Positions 6,326 through 7,139 of a stretch of 7,139 bases of DNA are shown one piece after another (the stretch's first letter is position 1; each line of letters starts with the position of its first letter). Location of the stretch: contig QQUM01000500.1 of the NCBI GenBank assembly GCA_008501545.1, positions 1 to 7,139 on the forward strand, given 5' to 3'. A program made the translations under genes and the position numbers. The DNA comes from Calditrichota bacterium. GTDB taxonomy: Bacteria; Zhuqueibacterota; Zhuqueibacteria; Zhuqueibacterales; Geothermadaptataceae. The notes below the pieces were generated by a model, which saw only the letters and a program-made list of their open reading frames with translations, did no database searches and was not told the origin of the DNA.

Positions 6326-6360
6326 CTTCGGCTGTATTTTCTGATTTCAGCGAAGGAGGT
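6326..6360 (+). promoter_or_regulatory. strong Shine-Dalgarno of csp with possible masking hairpin
   Basis: AAGGAGGT (6353-6360) sits six bases before the ATG and is the strongest ribosome site in the window. Just upstream, CTTCGGCTG (6326-6334) can pair with CAGCGAAG (6348-6355) with one bulged base. The 3' arm ends inside the Shine-Dalgarno, so the hairpin could partly mask it. CCTC (6303-6306) and ACCT (6313-6316) could also pair with parts of GGAGGT. Confidence 0.4.
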
Positions 6361-6366
6361 ATTATC

Positions 6367-6576
6367 ATGGCAGAGCGACAAAAAGGTGTCGTAAAATGGT
6401 TCAATGCAAACAAAGGATATGGTTTCATTATCGATGAAGGTGGGGATGAAGTATTTGTACATTATTCTGCCATCGTTGGCGATGGTTTTAAAACGCTTGA
6501 GGACGGTGCAAATGTCGAATACGATATCGTCGACAACGAGAGAGGAAAACAAGCCCGGGAAGTGACAGTCATTTAA
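6367..6576 (+). CDS. cold-shock domain protein (CspA family)
   Basis: A 69-residue single cold-shock domain of the usual length. It opens with [16 protein letters not shown], which includes RNP1 (KGYGFI, residues 16-21), and has RNP2 VFVHYS (29-34). The nucleic-acid-stacking aromatics Trp11, Phe12, Phe20, Phe30 and His32 are all present. The product should be a cytoplasmic single-stranded RNA/DNA-binding chaperone that melts mRNA secondary structure. The start is fixed by the strong AAGGAGGT before ATG 6367. It is a single gene with its own leader and a long-stem terminator, and it converges on the asparagine-synthase-like gene. Cold induction cannot be told from the sequence, since many csp genes are constitutive or growth-phase controlled. 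Which csp paralogue it is cannot be decided. Confidence 0.95.
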   Translation: MAERQKGVVKWFNANKGYGFIIDEGGDEVFVHYSAIVGDGFKTLEDGANVEYDIVDNERGKQAREVTVI

Positions 6577-6584
6577 AATGCCAC

Positions 6585-6651
6585 AAGGATTGATAGAGCT
6601 TTAACACTTCGAATTATTTGGTTATTATACTTTGAAGCTTTATCAATCCTT
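6585..6651. terminator. shared terminator between csp and the convergent gene
   Basis: The arms 6585-6601 and 6635-6651 pair over 17 positions. All are Watson-Crick except one G-U (as read in plus-strand RNA). Three further pairs (one G-U) extend the stem inward, leaving a loop of about 27 bases. On the plus strand T5 follows (6655-6659), which supports termination of csp. The stop codon of the convergent gene (6643-6645) lies inside the right arm. On the minus strand only ATTTT follows, so termination in that direction is less certain. Confidence 0.75.
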
Positions 6652-7139
6652 CAGTTTTTGACCTTGCCACCAGAATTCAAAAGCCAACCACCAATCCAAT
6701 TCGCTCGCGCGTTTGTAGTTTCCCCTGTAAAAATCAGCTACGCATTCCTGAACGGCATTCTTTTTATAATTCGCATTCTCAGTTACAGACTGGCTATGGG
6801 CCAAATCAGATACAAATTCCCGCAATTTTAGAAGGAAATCGATTTGCATTGTGTCGTGGAATGTCATATTCAATTTGTTTTTCAGTCCAGTCCAGATTTT
6901 TGCTGGAATGGTACCGAAAGGGAAGGGATAGGTCGCATCGCCTTTAACCAGTTTGAATTGACTTAGTTTTGGTTCCGCCTCGCGAATGAAGGAACGAAAA
7001 AAGGCGCTGTTCGTCCGCTGCTCCAACGGCAAATTGAGTAAAATGGCGACGATATCCGGTTGTGCGAACGGCATGAAATTCGGGATGATTGTATCAAGGC
7101 GAGCTTGTTCATAACAGTAGTAATTGGGCAAACGCATTC
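6643..7139 (-). CDS. asparagine-synthase-like protein, C-terminal part (truncated by window edge)
   Basis: The minus-strand frame enters from the right edge and stops at TGA 6643-6645. From the first ATG inside the window (7135-7137) it encodes 164 residues, but the gene probably begins outside. The stretch PNYYCYEQARLD, then NFMPFAQPDIVAILLNLP with RTNSAFFRSFIRE and EPKLSQFKLVKG, resembles the end of the asparagine-synthase synthetase domain. In that family an E/R-x-PF-D loop precedes a helix with LP, a conserved Arg, and a P-x-L segment. The motif is degenerate here: PFAQPD stands where PFLD is usual. It may therefore be a divergent amidotransferase-like protein, as found in surface-polysaccharide or peptide-modification clusters, rather than true AsnB. 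The ATP-binding SGGxDS loop would lie outside the window. The last 70 residues are rich in aromatic and charged residues and I do not recognise them. Confidence 0.55.
   Translation of the reverse strand, partial: MRLPNYYCYEQARLDTIIPNFMPFAQPDIVAILLNLPLEQRTNSAFFRSFIREAEPKLSQFKLVKGDATYPFPFGTIPAKIWTGLKNKLNMTFHDTMQIDFLLKLREFVSDLAHSQSVTENANYKKNAVQECVADFYRGNYKRASELDWWLAFEFWWQGQKLKD

Larger units (their letters stand above)
5806..6366. other. gene-free AT-rich stretch and csp leader
   Basis: 561 bases without a convincing gene. No clear terminator follows the sigma-54 activator. Seen here: a 10-bp palindrome TATCATGATA (5945-5954), two related 21-base segments exactly 42 bases apart (5978-5998 and 6020-6040), and a less AT-rich island at about 6050-6145 that holds a 24-codon ORF of doubtful status (6074-6148). 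The csp promoter candidate and 5' leader lie at its right end. A small RNA in this stretch is possible but not shown. Confidence 0.5.

Noticed and set aside
2992..6366. Sigma-54 (-24/-12) promoter in either long intergenic region
   Set aside because: By eye, no plus-strand GG-N10-GC element with flanking TGGCAC/TTGCA-like bases was found. The minus strand was not searched exhaustively.
6307..6552. Minus-strand ORF of 81 codons over csp
   Set aside because: Antisense to a clear cold-shock gene, with no independent support.
1..7139. CRISPR array, tRNA, rRNA, insertion sequence or attachment site
   Set aside because: No regularly spaced direct repeats, tRNA-like T-loop/acceptor pattern, transposase frame or terminal inverted repeats were seen.

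Overview
The window comes from a free-living, Gram-negative-type bacterium of moderate GC content. It encodes a secreted porin-like protein, a membrane-anchored sigma-54 activator with an extracytoplasmic sensor, and a long-form (M. tuberculosis-type) LeuA. The style of these proteins suggests the FCB/Calditrichota side of the tree. That placement rests on family resemblance recalled from memory and is not firm. Shine-Dalgarno sequences are present before some genes (porin, csp) and absent before others (sigma-54 activator).

Layout. 1-989, minus strand: a two-gene unit. It holds a small membrane/periplasmic protein with a His/Cys metal-binding-like cluster (618-989) and then the 5' part of a porin-like outer-membrane protein (1-576, cut by the window edge). 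A promoter-like pair with a palindrome in its spacer lies just upstream. 1060-1093: hairpin downstream of leuA. 1111-2802, minus: leuA, 2-isopropylmalate synthase. 2825-3064, minus: the leuA control region, the best find here. It has a sigma-70-like promoter, a 27-codon leader ORF with 11 leucine codons, and an 11-bp terminator hairpin with a U-tract just before leuA. Together these read as a classical ribosome-mediated leucine attenuator. 2992-3306: intergenic region shared with the divergent next gene. 3307-5805, plus: one-component membrane sigma-54 activator (CHASE2 domain, membrane helices, coiled coil, AAA+ domain, unusual DNA-binding tail). 5806-6366: AT-rich gene-free stretch that holds the csp leader, a pair of near-repeats and a doubtful small ORF. 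6367-6576, plus: cold-shock protein. 6585-6651: long-stem terminator shared with a convergent gene. 6643-7139, minus: C-terminal part of an asparagine-synthase-like protein, cut by the window edge.

How the parts relate. leuA appears to be regulated on its own, by leucyl-tRNA supply through its leader. The sigma-54 activator probably senses an extracytoplasmic or membrane signal. No -24/-12 promoter is visible in the window, so its targets are unknown. The His-rich protein and porin look co-transcribed and may concern metal uptake; this is inference. No mobile element, CRISPR array, tRNA or rRNA was seen.
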